Assembly: GCA_032622095.1 (NCBI GenBank)
Contig: CP136069.1
Span: 70,457,319-70,521,318, forward strand
Length of the DNA: 64,000 nt
Source of the DNA: Siphonodentalium dalli
Lineage: Eukaryota > Mollusca > Scaphopoda > Gadilida > Siphonodentaliidae
Reading direction: 5' to 3'
Positions within the stretch are counted from its first letter, which is position 1. The number at the start of each line of letters is the position of its first letter. Made by a program: the position numbers and the translations under genes. Under the pieces are notes generated by a model. That model searched no databases, was not told the DNA's origin, and saw nothing but the letters and a program-made list of their open reading frames with translations. This document shows positions 1 to 13,600 of this stretch, piece by piece.

Positions 1-540
1 AAACTGTTGAGAAATAGCACTCATTCAGGTGACTTGTATTGGATGCATGTATACTGTATGGTGTGTACAATATTATGTTCCCTAAATATGGTAATAGGCA
101 TATAGCCAGATAATGTGATTGAGAGATTCTAGTCATGTTTTATTTTCATTTTGTTGTTTATTTCCAATTTTATTTTTTCAAATCATAACTATACACATAT
201 ATCTAGTCACACACATTAGTTTTATGCCAATATAAATGATCATTATATTATTTCACACTAATGATCATATGATGCTGAATTGCAGTCATACACAATACAC
301 AGACTCACTTGCATTCTAGCACTGCCACTCGACATGGACATTAACAATATACGGTACATGTAATAGTAACAATATGATACATAATTTAATATTATAAAAG
401 GACATGTACCTCACAAGTTATGGTGATACAATTGGTGTGTTTTCTTTGTAATATGATGAAGCATAATTAGATTTTGTTCACATTAGTAATTTTTATTAAT
501 AAAAACCGAAACCGAGGCAAAATTTCACAACCGCCCATCT
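1..540. other. AT-rich sequence, no gene seen
   Basis: No coding similarity or repeat boundary is visible. If the ATG4 gene model is right, this is intron upstream of its first visible exon, but no first exon with a start codon was found here. Confidence 0.5.
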
Positions 541-690
541 CTACATGGTGTACTTGCCGTTCGGCCGCAGTGTACTTGCCGTTCAGCCGCGATGCTCAAC
601 TGCAGTGACAAACTCTGACACCATGGCCGAACCGCAAATACGTCCGCAGTGCCAATGGGCACTTGTTTTGTCGAGCAGGGTATATAAGGG
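541..690. repeat. Partial copy of the GTACC-ended element
   Basis: Contains repeated CCGTTCGGCCGC and TGTACTTGC words and ends in CACTTGTTTTGTCGAGCAGG. That end matches the right terminus of the fuller copy at 1056-1445. The left end is missing or too diverged to see. Confidence 0.6.
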
Positions 691-1055
691 TCCTGCCCTT
701 ACAAGTTAAACTTTTTGTGGGGTCCTGTTGTTATATATCTGTTGTAAAAGATATTGAATATCAAATAAATTTCATTGAATCTTCAAATAAAAATAACATA
801 CCGGTACTGTAACCCTGCCAGCACATCCAACATGTAAAATATGGTAAATGTACCGTCAAATTGGATACTAAATGTATATGTACAGGTACACCAGTACTGG
901 TATCTTGTCACATCTTATGTTGGAGTTTGGCCCCACAGTCCTTCCCAGGAGACGGAAACCTGTCAGCACCCACAGCTTTCAATGTACCGTATTCTGAATA
1001 TGGAAATGAATAGTGGCTCACACTGTATTTTTCTAATGGAAAGGACTGGAACCAT

Positions 1056-1445
1056 GTACCCCGCTGGACAAAACAAGTGTCCATTGGCACCGCGGTGTAT
1101 TTGCCGTTCGGCCGCGTTGTCAGAGTTTGTAACTGCAGTTGAGCACCGCGGCCGAACGGCAAGTACATCGTGGCCCAACTGGCCAACAGCAAGTACACTG
1201 CGGCCGAAAGGCAACTACACCGCAGCCGAACGGCATGTACACCATGGTTAGATTTCTGGTTTGTATCGTCTTTTTTCAGTTTAATGAACGTACACCGTGG
1301 CAATTACACCATGGCCGAACGGCAAGTACACCGCGGCCCATCTGTAGTTAGCCGGTGGAGCCGCTGTGTAGTTGCATTTCAGCCACGGTGGCAACGCTAA
1401 CTGCACCGCGGTTAGGTGGACACTTGTTTTGTCAAGCAGGGTACC
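1056..1445. mobile_element. Non-autonomous TIR element, GTACC-ended family
   Basis: The two ends are inverted repeats of about 28 bp with two mismatches: GTACCCCGCTGGACA at the left against the complement of GTCAAGCAGGGTAC at the right. Between them are several copies, in both orientations, of a unit built on CCGAACGGCAAGTACACCG. No protein is encoded; the open frames here are repeat artefacts. Related copies lie at 541-690 and 2820-3121. Confidence 0.75.
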
Positions 1446-1608
1446 AACATCTTTTACTAATAAATCACACAATTGTGGCTCATCAATTTGATAATACCTG
1501 TACTACATGTACTACATGTACTGTAGTACATGAAGAATAGAGTTGTAATATCAGTATTTTAGGAAGTTTTGATAACTCAATTGGAATTTATTTTACTTTC
1601 TCTTTCAG

Positions 1609-1692
1609 GCTGGACTGTGAAACCAAAGACAAATTTCAGATATGACAGCCCAATATTCCTGTTGGGGAAATGTTATCACTCAAAGGTTTCAG
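1609..1692 (+). CDS. ATG4D: ATG4 exon a (LLGKCYH block)
   Basis: The acceptor is a pyrimidine tract ending TCTTTCAG, and the donor is GTTTGT. The exon carries 27 complete codons, including SPIFLLGKCYH, the conserved N-terminal segment of ATG4C/D. Of two possible donors (after 1686 or after 1692), only the second leaves the phase 1 needed to complete an Asp codon with the next exon. The preceding exon must end with one base of a codon and was not found. Confidence 0.88.
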
Positions 1693-4600
1693 GTTTGTGT
1701 GAAACTGAATAATTTAAATTTGTACCTACATGTACTGGTACATGTACATGTACTGGTATTCTTGGTTGTTAGCAGTATACCTGGTACCTGTTATGTGTCA
1801 TTTTGGCATCACGAACTATTTTGCATATACCGGTACAGTACATGTACTGCCGGTATATGTATTTGTAATCCACAGGTTTTATTACATATTCAGGCACATG
1901 TAATTTTTTCTTGTGTAAGTGCCAAGTGAAGTACTAGTACTCTCAGGCGCCAAATAATAGTGCCAACACTATTATTATTTTTGAGAAAATTTCTCAAACT
2001 TTAGCCGAAAATCCTACCCATCACTATTATTGTAGGCCATCACTATTATTAGGCATCTTAGAGTACTGTACCACCCTAAATAATTGACCTTTATACAGTA
2101 ACTGTGGTCAAACCATACATGTACATGTAACTGTACATCAGTTGACGGTTCCGTGACTGCTGTTGCACCACGATTACCCATATATGCAGTAAAGAAATCC
2201 CGGTTATATTCCTTGATTGCTGATACACTCTACATGTAGCTAACTGCTGACTGTCTGCAGATTTAATTTCTATGATATACTCTCAGGTGCCTAGTAATCG
2301 TGGAACCTTGCCTAATAATAGTGATGGGTGGGGATTTAGGCTGAAATTAATAATAGTGATGGCAATTTCACTCTTTGACTCAATGCCAAATAATAGTGAT
2401 CACTGGGAATTTCTCCAAAATTAATAATCGTGCTGACACTATTATTATAAGTTTGCTGGAGCCGCAATTGTACTGGAAGTTACCGGTGTAACACGTAATC
2501 TCCCCCAGGATATCTTCCCCCGCGGGGGAAGATATCCTAGCTCCCCGGGGGGAAGTTATCCTAGGATATCTTTCCCCCCAGGGGGGGGGGGGAGATGACA
2601 TGTTACACCGGTATATCAGATTTATGGAGGCCTGGACTTAGTATGAGTGTATACTGTAGTTACCGGTATCATAATCATCTTATCGTACTTACCGTTGTAC
2701 TGGTATGTGGGTTGGACCAGCCAAGAGAGCAACTTGGGAGACATCTTCTCCATAACATGTGTTACTTCTCCCTATTTTTATCCCACGGAGAAGTGTCCTC
2801 TCTCATATTCCATTATGCATACCCCACTGGACAAAGCAAGTGTTCATTGTCACTGTTGTGTACTTGCTGTTTGGCCGCAGTGTCAGACTTTGTAACTGCA
2901 GTTCAGCACTGCCGCAAAACGGCAAGTACACCATGGCTAAACAGCAATGTTCTACACCACGGCCAAATGGCCAGGACATGTACACCACAGCCGAACGGCA
3001 AGTACACTATTTAGCCGGTGGAACTGCAGAGTACAGGTAGTTGCAGTTCTGCTGCGGTGGCAATGCTAACCGCACCGCAGTTACATTGTAAGTAGACACT
3101 TGCTTTGTCCAGCGAGTTACTACGGTACATGTACCGGTAAGTATGTCACAACAGCATATTTCAAGTATATCTACTGATTATAATTGTGTTTTTACTCACT
3201 ATAATCATTATACATGTATAGTATAATGGTTTATAAAAGGCCTCTTGTGTTGTATACTACTTATTGGATCATACATTTAGAAGGGTGATGTTGGGGTGTA
3301 AATTAAACTTGAGTCATTGTTACTTCTCCCTAATAACCAAATAAGGAGAAGTGACTTCTCTTAATTTTAAACCTCTAGGCTGGTGCCTGGTATGTGGGTG
3401 GGCATGTGAATATTATAAAATATATATACAGTAATGCCGAAGTATATGACCCTTAACCACAGCAGAATTAATGGAAATTTTTCAGGATTTAGTCGGAAAT
3501 ATGGCTTGTTGCCATTCATCTGAAAGCTCTCACTGAGAGTTTTTCGATGAATGGCAGCAAGCCATATTTCCGACTAAATCCTGAAAAATTTCCCATAATT
3601 CTGCTGTTGTTTAGTGGTTGATTATTTAGGACATTACTGTATGTTATTCTCATCATTAGTATTTCCAAATGTTATTTTGTTCTATGCGAAATGTACATGT
3701 AGCAAACCAAAACCTTAATCTTTTCAATTCTGCAAATAGTGTGTCTAAAATTTGCAGAATGAGGTCTCCAGAAGGTGAATTTAATTTAGTGATGCTATCC
3801 TGCACGGCTGAATAAAGGGTGAATATCACCAACATCAACTGGGGAACTTCAATCTGACCTTTGGTTTCCGATATCAGTTGAGGCCTAAGCAGAATGAGGT
3901 TCCCAGAGGGTGAATTTGGGATATCATCACTAAATTCACCCTCTGGGGACATCATTCTGCACATAACAGACACACTATTTCAAGGCTTAAAGACATATTA
4001 TGGACTTGTTCGAGTGTGTGAAATTGATAAGTTATTGCTCAGGTGCTATGCCGACCTGGGTAATGTACATATGTAGCATTCTATGAACATCGCCGCAAAT
4101 TTCAAAGAAATCAACAATACCATTACATAGAAAACATCGTTTGTACTACATGTACGCTCAATTGTAAATATTTACATCTCGATTCAGTGCGCAACATTCG
4201 GTGATAAACTAATATAAATGATTTTGCCATCGAGAGTCATTGAATTTACATGTAATTAATAGATAAGAATGAGGGTGTGTGTTTTCAATTTGGATTAATA
4301 TTCGTAAACAACTACCGGTACTTTGTTCAAGATTATTCTCAATTTCTATTTGCTCACCCTACCAGAGTTTTCACATCGCTTTAAATCTTTTCTGTTTCAT
4401 TTCCTTGTTAGATGATGATGAAGATAATAATGAGAATGAAAAGCATCGTGTGTTCTCAATGCAAGAGTTCAAGAAAGATTTTGCATCAAAGCTATGGTTT
4501 ACCTACCGTCGGGAGTTTCCTCAGATAACCAATACAAAGTACACGACAGACTGCGGATGGGGGTGCATGCTACGGTCAGGTCAGATGATGATCGCTAATG

Positions 4601-7600
4601 CCCTCATCCATTGGTTCCTTGGTCGAGGTACGTTAATTCAATTTTATGGCAGACTTGGGATGGGGACATTCCTCAAAATATGGTACTGGTCACTTGCAGA
4701 ACGAGGTCCCCAAAGAGTGAATTTTGTGATGCTACGGTACCCCAAACTGTGGGCTAGCCTCACTAAATTCACCCTCATTCTGCTCAGACCTCATCTTCTC
4801 CTGAAAATAGCTTTCTTATCAAATTACAAAGTGCTTTAGTGTATATATTTTTTTAGTTTAGTTTCTCTATATCCCCAAATTGGCAGACAAAGAGGTGCCA
4901 AATGGGTGCACTTCACCATTTTCATTATATGGGAACTTAAATCAGTGTCTACATCTCCCATAGCAGATGAGGCCATGCAGAGTGACTGAGTGAGGTTCCT
5001 TGATGTTAATTTGGTGATGCGAGCCTCCTGTGGGGACCTACCGGTACTAGTAGCTGGATTGGGGTGCATGGTTTTCGAACAATGAAAATACATGTAGCTC
5101 CAACTGTCTCATGATCAGCTAACAGATCAATATTTCAATTGTTCAGAATAGCATGTTTTAGAAGGCGTGAATTATATCCCAAAGGGTGCACCTTTTTGAG
5201 TAATTTTGTCCAAAAACACATCAGTGTTACAAATTTAATACATATCAAAACAATAAACACCTTCGATGCCAAAGATAGTTCCAATTTACTTGAAAAAAAT
5301 GGTATTAACTTGAAAAGTGAATTTTTACTAATTTTGATGTCAAGTTTGTGATAGAAAAATCCAATAATGCCAGTGTTTGAAATAACCATGGTGCATCAGC
5401 AATGTTCAATGTTTATAAGACAGAATAGTCATTGAGCATTTTCATCAACCACAACTTGTATGCGGTTGCAAATTTACAATTTTCAATATTTTGGCCACCA
5501 TTTTGGCAGCCAATTTGAGCCAAAGTGACAATTTTGATACCATTGAGTTGGGATATTCATAAGAAATGGAATTCCTCACATAGATTGTACAGTTCTTCCC
5601 CTTGCTTGGCGAAATAAGACTGGAATCCCAATGGTGATTTTTGGTAAAATTTTAATAAACCGCCTTCTGTAAAATCGATTTTTTTTAAGGTATCAGAAGG
5701 GGTGGGGAGCCCATGAATGGCATATTTTATTGCTCCAACGATCAGTTAACATAACTAATACAAAATAAAGTCACAATTCTCAAGCGGTTCCAAAAAGCAG
5801 CTATTGATCCTATTAAAGATATTAGTGAAACAAAGTCAAATTTCGTACTTTTAGCGTCTTTATGGTGGCCATTTTGGATTATCGTAGGCAAATTGGATGT
5901 GGATGCAAAGGCGGATATCCGTGGTATCGCTTCGACATTCTGCAGTGTCTATATATCCTTTAATGTAGCCATTAGATTTAATACAAAATAGATACCCATA
6001 AATCTCCAATTTTCGAAATGTCAAGGTCAATTTGAAGGACAAGGGGTCACCAAAATCCTGGAACCAGCTAACTGGTTGATGTGGACATACATACCCAACT
6101 AGCCCTGAAAGTTTCATGCTTTAATCCAAAAGTGAACGATTTTGCGTTAAGCTACTCCGATCCACTAATTAACACAATATCTCATCCATACAATGTAAAT
6201 GTATGTTGTCGGATCTCAATGATATTTAGTTTTAATATCCATGGTTTCAAAGGAGTGTTAAATGGTGTTCATGCTTTGTTTATATGGAAATGTTGATTAT
6301 TGTCATTTCCAAATAATATATGAGTTGGATGTCAATGAAATTGGGCATATAGTCTATAGGCCAGACCCACTTGTCGATACGAAATTTGTGGGCAAATTGC
6401 CACCTATATATTTTGAAAGACATTACTAGTAGAATACTGGTAATGGTCCTACATGTACTAAACAACGAACATAAACGAACACAAAAGAACACAAGACCAA
6501 AAAGCGGAATAGAAGGGTCAAATTGGGTTTGTGGGTGCGTTGATGTCCATTCTATGTGTATGTGGTATTATTTCCAACTTACTTATTTTTTAAGTTATTA
6601 GCGTTATTTTAATACAAAGCTACTAAACAACGAACACAAACGAACATAACATTGGCCATATAGCACTAGAAGGCGTTAATCAAGTTGTTAATTATTTAGC
6701 GCTAACTCCATATGATTTACTCTGTCTCCTTGTTAATTACACATCTCTGAGTTGTTTTGACTTTATTTCATTCACTATAAGACTTTGTTTATCTCCCCTC
6801 AGCCTGTACCTACTAGTAGGCTTGCGACCAGCAGACTTCATAGAAGTCAGGCAGATTAAAAAAAAATATTCAGTTTACAATATTTTAAGGAACTCTAATT
6901 CATATGAAGTGCCTAATCTGCATGCTTGGACCTCTATATCTGCACTGGGGTCATACAAGTTTTCAGCACTAGAAAGCAAAATTCAACAATTCAGAAATGT
7001 TGGATGAATAACAACTGTGAAACCTTAACAAAAATAATATATTAGAAAACAATTGACTGATTAACTGATTTGACAGACAATTTAAATGAAAAAGTGATTG
7101 ACTAACTGTGTGACATTCGAGGAGCTCTCCACGGTGGCGGGGATTTTACCTTATCAGATATTGCATCTTCTTTGAAAGTCAGACACAAAATTTGGACAAA
7201 CATGACAGCAGAACAACGAGACAGACGGGTGAGAAGACTTCTTAATTTTATGAGTGACAATTCCAAATTCCAATCTTTTACTGTTTGACAATTAGCAAGC
7301 TCTACTGAGCGAGCAGTGTGATATATAATTATATATCTGATCATCCATCTGTACCAAATTTCCCATACATATCTAATCTTCTAAGCTGATAAGAAACGCT
7401 CGTTATTACTGAACCCCTTAAAAAAATGCTGTGTACAATATGTGACCAACGAATGACCAACCAACCATCTCTCAGATATTCGATTAGATAATGATTTTGT
7501 GTTGCAAAGTATTTTAATCTACCTGAGTAACCTGACCATGGTGTAAGATTCCATTTCAGCTTTCAGCCAATCGAACAAAGACATGGTAATTCTAACCGCG

Positions 7601-10600
7601 GAGGATGAAACTAAATCAAAACGCTTGGAACACGAAAATCAATTGTTCAATTGCAGAAATATTGAAATCGCAAGCATTTTCAAACACAATTGCACATAAT
7701 TAAACTCTCAATTGCATGAGATTCTCAAAAAACGAGTGATTATAGCTTACAGAAAAAATCTGAGTTTGCGCGACATGCTTGTTCGATCAAATTAATTTTC
7801 TCATGTTGAAAAATAATTAGCAGTAATTCTCATAATCGTTCATGTATCAATGCCAAATCTTAAACTCATTAGTGAATTCCAAAGATACATTTACGTAATA
7901 AATCGCGATAGCGACCTTGGCCTACTTAATTTTTCCCCCAAAAAATATAACTTTAAATCTGTTTGACTTCTACGAAGTCAGTCTTCTGGTCCCAAGCCCA
8001 GATAAAGACTGAGGGGAGTTAAACAAAGTCAAAACAACTCGATCGGTAATAATTGTGTAATTAACAAAGAGACAGAGTATAAGCTGCAGAGTAAGCGGTA
8101 GTTAATTAACACCTTGATTAACGCCTTAATAGTGCTTTTCAGCCAATGTTATGTTCGTTTGTGTTCGTTGTTTAATAGCTTTGTATTCAAATAATGCTAA
8201 TAACTCAAAAAATAAGTAATCAAAGTTGGAAATAATACCACATCCACATAGAATTTCACCCTTCTGTTCCGCTTTTTGGACCTGTGTTCGTTTATGTTCG
8301 TTTGTGTTCGTTGTTTAGTAGGACCCACTGGTAACATGTTCAAAAATACATGACAGCAATATTCAAATTCACAGCTTTATATGAAAAACAAGAGTTTGAA
8401 AAATGCAAGAACATTTTACCTGTTGCTGCTTTCCATATACGAAAAGAGAGCACCATTGCAGGTCACTCAAAAAAAAATACGGAAGCCTGTCGTAAAGCTG
8501 GTCGGTAGAAAATTATCAATCCTACATTTCAGTTCACCAGAGACAAAATCTCGGTCTAGTTGAAGTGAGGCCTGAGCATATATGTGCCGGATATTTGCAG
8601 AATGAGGTCCCCAGATGGTGAATTTAGTGATGCTAGCCAATTAAATTCACCCTGTGGGGACCTCATTCTGCTTAGGCCTCTCCTTCTTTGGAAGTTTCTT
8701 TTTTTTAGTTTAGTTTCTCTATATCCCAAAATTGGCAGAGACACATTGCATAATCGAGGTGCCCAATCATAATATTCACCACCTGGGAACTTAAATCTGA
8801 GTCTAGGTCTCCCATAGCAGATGAGGCCTAAGCAGTATGAGATCCCTAGATGGTGAATTTAGTGACACTAGCCTGCTGTGCTGTAGCATCACTAAATTCA
8901 CCCTCTGGGGACCTCATTCTGCAAATGTCTGGCACCATATTCCCAGGCATGGTTGAGCGATTATCATCACTCCTCAGAAAATGGCATTCTCGGGTTTAAA
9001 TGGAAATATCCATCCTTGATTGTTCTATCTCTTCATAAAACAAGTTTTATATACATGTAGTTTCTAGGGTATAAAATAATAAATATGAGTCGAAGACCCC
9101 TGTCTGACAATGCTTCTATCAATTAATATTGATTTTATTTCAAATTACTATATTTTACGGCTCATGGAATGTTTGGAGCATAGCACGCTGGAGAACTCTA
9201 CCTGAGATCTGAGACCGCCATCATGACGGTCTGTTCTAAAAATAGTAAACAAAAATCCCAATTGATTATCGCATTTCTAAGAAAATATTGATATAAAATC
9301 AATATTGATACCGGTAGAAGCGTTTCAGGATAGGTGACTTTGATTCATATCTCTTATTTTCTACCCCGGAAACTATATAAAGCATATTTAGGAAGAGATA
9401 GACCATCTTTAACCCTTCCATGACTGGAGCTTCCGGTGTCATTGCATTCTCTTATATATGCGAGTCTCCCATAGGGAACCTCGCATTGATGCGAGTCGCA
9501 TATATAAGAGAATGCATTGGCCTAACTAACGGTATATTAATATTTACCTTGACCTTGTAAGCCAGTGCATTCTCTTTGCGAGGCTCCCTATGGTAGACTC
9601 GCATATATAAGAGAAAGCACTGGCACAGGGTCTTTAATGCTGCACCAGGCTGCTCCCATCATAAAATGGTTAAAGGATGAATAATGCCAATAAGACTTTA
9701 AATTAATAATCATGCACTAATTTGCTACTTGTTGCCAAAAACATTTTCATCCATCTGTGTGGGAAGTTCAGATTACAACTACAATTATATTATTCATAAT
9801 TTGATGAGATTTGGTACATACATGTATACATGTAGGTCACATTTGGAAATACACATGTACATAAATTAAATTTGAATTTGGTCATAGTCACGTTTTTGAA
9901 ATAGAATTAAATGTTGTTGGGTTGTCCAAGTGATACATTTAGAAATATTTAACAGGATTTCATAATGTTTGGTGTGTGGTTATCTGGGAAGATCAGCCAA
10001 AGTTTGAATTTTATCATTGTTTGATGATTTTTGACAAGTTTATGCCCCATTTTTTACTTATAATTCACAGTTTTTGGATTGTCTGTACATATGATATTTA
10101 TTAACAATATTCAACAGAATTTCATGATCTTTTTGCAGATTGGCGGCTTTATGACAAGCAGTCACATGAGGCATTATTATATCACCAGCAGGTAATAAAA
10201 TGGTTTGGTGATTCACCAAGCGACTCCTGTCCATTCTCTATACACAAGTTATCACATGCCGGTAAATCGTATGGAAAAGCGGCTGGCAGCTGGTACGGCC
10301 CAGCGTCTGTTGCTCATATATTCAGGTTAGTTTAACATATCACCATGATTCACCATAAAGTTATAAAATGGTTCAGTGAATAATTGACATATTATAAATT
10401 GTTATGCTGATTCACCGACAGGTTACAAAATATTAAGGTGATTTAGCAACAGGTTATAAAATTATTTGATGATTCACTTGCAGGTTATAAAATGTTTCAG
10501 TGATTCACCAACAGGTTATAAAATGTTTGGTGATCCACCGACAGGTTATAAAATGTTTGGTGATCCACCGACAGGTTATAAAATGTTTTGGTGATTCACC

Positions 10601-13600
10601 AACAATTGTAAAATGATCGGTCATTCACCGACAGGTTATAAAATGTTTTGGTGATTCACCAACAAATTGTAAAATGTATCAGTCATGCACTGACAGATTA
10701 TAAAATGTTAAATGTATCGGTCATGCGGTGACAGATTATTAAATGTTTTGGTGATTCACCAATAGATTGTAAGGTGTGTTGGTGAATGGTGATTCACCGA
10801 CAGGTTATGAAATGGTTTTGTGATCCACAGAGATATTATTAAATCGTTAGGTGATTGACCAACAATTTACATGTATAAAATGTATTGGTGATTAACCAAT
10901 AAGTTATAAAATGGTTCGGTGATTCGCGACAGATTTATAAAATGATATGGTGATTCACTGAGTGATTCCTGTTCTCTACAGATATACTCCAAGTGAGAGT
11001 GATTGTTGCTAAAATTTGGAATTGGGAAGATATCTCACTATTTATGTAAAAACAAATACATTTTACCTTAAATCTCCATCCCTCCATCCGTTTTATTCCT
11101 TCATTTTTCAGTCAATTTTTTAAAAACTTTTTTTATTTAGTACTATGGGCATCTATGCACCTGCGATAGGTCTGTTACTGCCGTTTTCAACATATCTGCA
11201 ACATATGCTCCGAGCCTCATGCCGCAACCTCTGCCCATGGACATGACTATCGCCGCTCAAGCCCGCGGTGGTAGGCAGTGGTATTATATCCTTTTTAGCT
11301 CAACTTACTTTGTAAGTTTGAGCTATTGCCATGGGTTGGCTTCCGTCGTCTGTGTGTGTGTGTGTGTGTGTGCATCAACAATTTCCTTTGGCGCGGGCTA
11401 CAGGTCGTATCTTTGGTCTGATCTTGATGAAATTTGTCGTGAATGTTGACATTGACATGTAGATGGGAACGAGTCATTTTGGGGTCATTCGGCCAAAAAC
11501 ATGGCCACTGGTGGCCATCTTGGATTTCAAAATTAAATCCATTGGCTGTTTGTGTGATCATCCTAAAATTTGTCATGAATGTTGACATTTACATGTAGAT
11601 GGGAACAAGTCATTTTAGGATCATTCGGCCAAAAAACATGGCTGCTGGTGGCCATCTTGGATTTTACTCTTTGCATCACTAAATCCTTTGACACATCCTA
11701 CAGACCACATCTCTGATCCGATCATCACAAAACTTCATATGGATCATCGGGGCGACCTCTAGATGGACACGAGTTACTTTGGGGTCATTTGGCCGAAAAA
11801 TATGGCCGCCGTCATCCAAATTGGATTTTACTCTTTGCATCACTAATTACTTTCGCGCGGGCTACAGGTCGTATCTTTGGTCGGATCTTTATGAAATTTG
11901 TCATGAATGTTGACATTTACATGTAGATGGGAACGAGTCATTTTAGGATCATTCGGCCAAAAAACATGCCTGCTGGTGGCCATCTTGGATTTTACTCTTT
12001 GCATCACTAAATCCTTTGACACATCCTACAGACCACATATCTGATCTGATCATCACCAAGCTTCATATGGATCATCGGGGTGACCTCTAGATGGGAACGA
12101 GTCATTTTGGGGTCATTTGGCCAAAAAACATGGCCGCCGTCAGCCATCTTGGATTTTACTCTTTGCATCACTAAATACTTTGACACACCCTACATACCAC
12201 ATCCCTGAACTGATCATCACTAAACTTCATATGGATCATAGGGGTGACCTCTTGATGGGAACGATTCATTTTGGGGTCATTCGGCAAAAAAATATGGCCA
12301 CCAATGGCCATTTTGGATGTTACCCTTTGTATGACTAAATATTTCTACAAAATCCATTAGCATGGGTTATAGACCGATCTGTTTGTTTGATCTTCATGAA
12401 ATTTGTCTTGGATGTTGACAATGACATGTAGATGGAACGAGTCATTTTGGGGGTCATTCGGCAAAAAAACATGGCCGCCGGTGGCCATTTTAGAATTTAC
12501 TCTTTGCATCACTAAATCCTTTGGCACACCCTACAGACCACATCCCTGATCCGATCATTATGAAACTTCTCATGAATGTTGATATTTACATGTTGATGGG
12601 AACGAGTCATTTTGGGGGTCATTCAGCCAAAAAACGCGGCCACTGGTGGCCATCTTGGTTTTCAATTCCTCCATTTCTGTCAACCATTAAATTATTCCCC
12701 TACCTAAGTTGAGCTACAGTGTCATTGACACTTTCATTTCAAGTATTTTTGCATCCTTGTAATTTTGTATGAGCTTGTATTACTACATTTATTGATCAAT
12801 GTTTTTGAAACTTGACACAATTTATATTGACCATCATTGAATACTAGCTGTGCACCCATAATTATGAGATCCATTGTTTTACTATAGTTACCCCCCTTTT
12901 CGACTTAGAAATATTTAGCAATGTAAGTAATGGAAGGTACATGTAGCTGTAAGACATATACAAGAGATATGTGTTAATGGTTCTGCCCAATTTGTACAGG
13001 TACTGATTTTCTCGCCATAATGATATCAAATTGTGAGGCAGTGTCCAGGAGTGGTTTACAGAAATTTGGAATAGAGATTTGGAATGTTAATACCAAAATA
13101 GCCCAAAAACTAATAATGTTGAACAGTTAAAAATGTTGCTCTTATTTTTTAAAAGGTCAAAATGGCACAGAAAGCATCAACAGTGGGTATCGCTTGATTT
13201 ATGACTCCCTAAGCAGTCGCCACATTTATCTATTTTGACAATTAATAAATTAGAATCTCGCTATAATTCTCATTTCAGAGATGCTTTACATAGATCATGG
13301 GACAGCCAGCCATTACTTTCAAACATTTGTATATACGTCGCTCAAGATTGTACAGGTATGTGATAGATTCAAATCTACCGCATATATTCAACCCTCTTGC
13401 TCTTGAGCTAAAACTGATGTCCTCAAAATGCCGTTACACCTTTTGATATCTGCACTTACTTTCAGTGCTAAATTGTCTATTTCATACAATTTTTTTTGTT
13501 GTCAACAGGGGCGCCTGAAGCATCCAAGGGCAGGGGGGGGCAGAGCCTACAAGAAGGGCACTTTTCCGCAAAAAAAGGGCATTTTCTCCGCAAACTCGGG

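Noticed and set aside
841-1251. Open frames across the GTACC-ended element
   Set aside because: They are created by the inner repeated units and appear on both strands at once.
4279-4839. A 186-codon frame around ATG4 exon b taken as a single gene
   Set aside because: Only 4412-4627 is exon; the rest is intron and a fold-back element, and both splice sites and phases fit the flanking exons.
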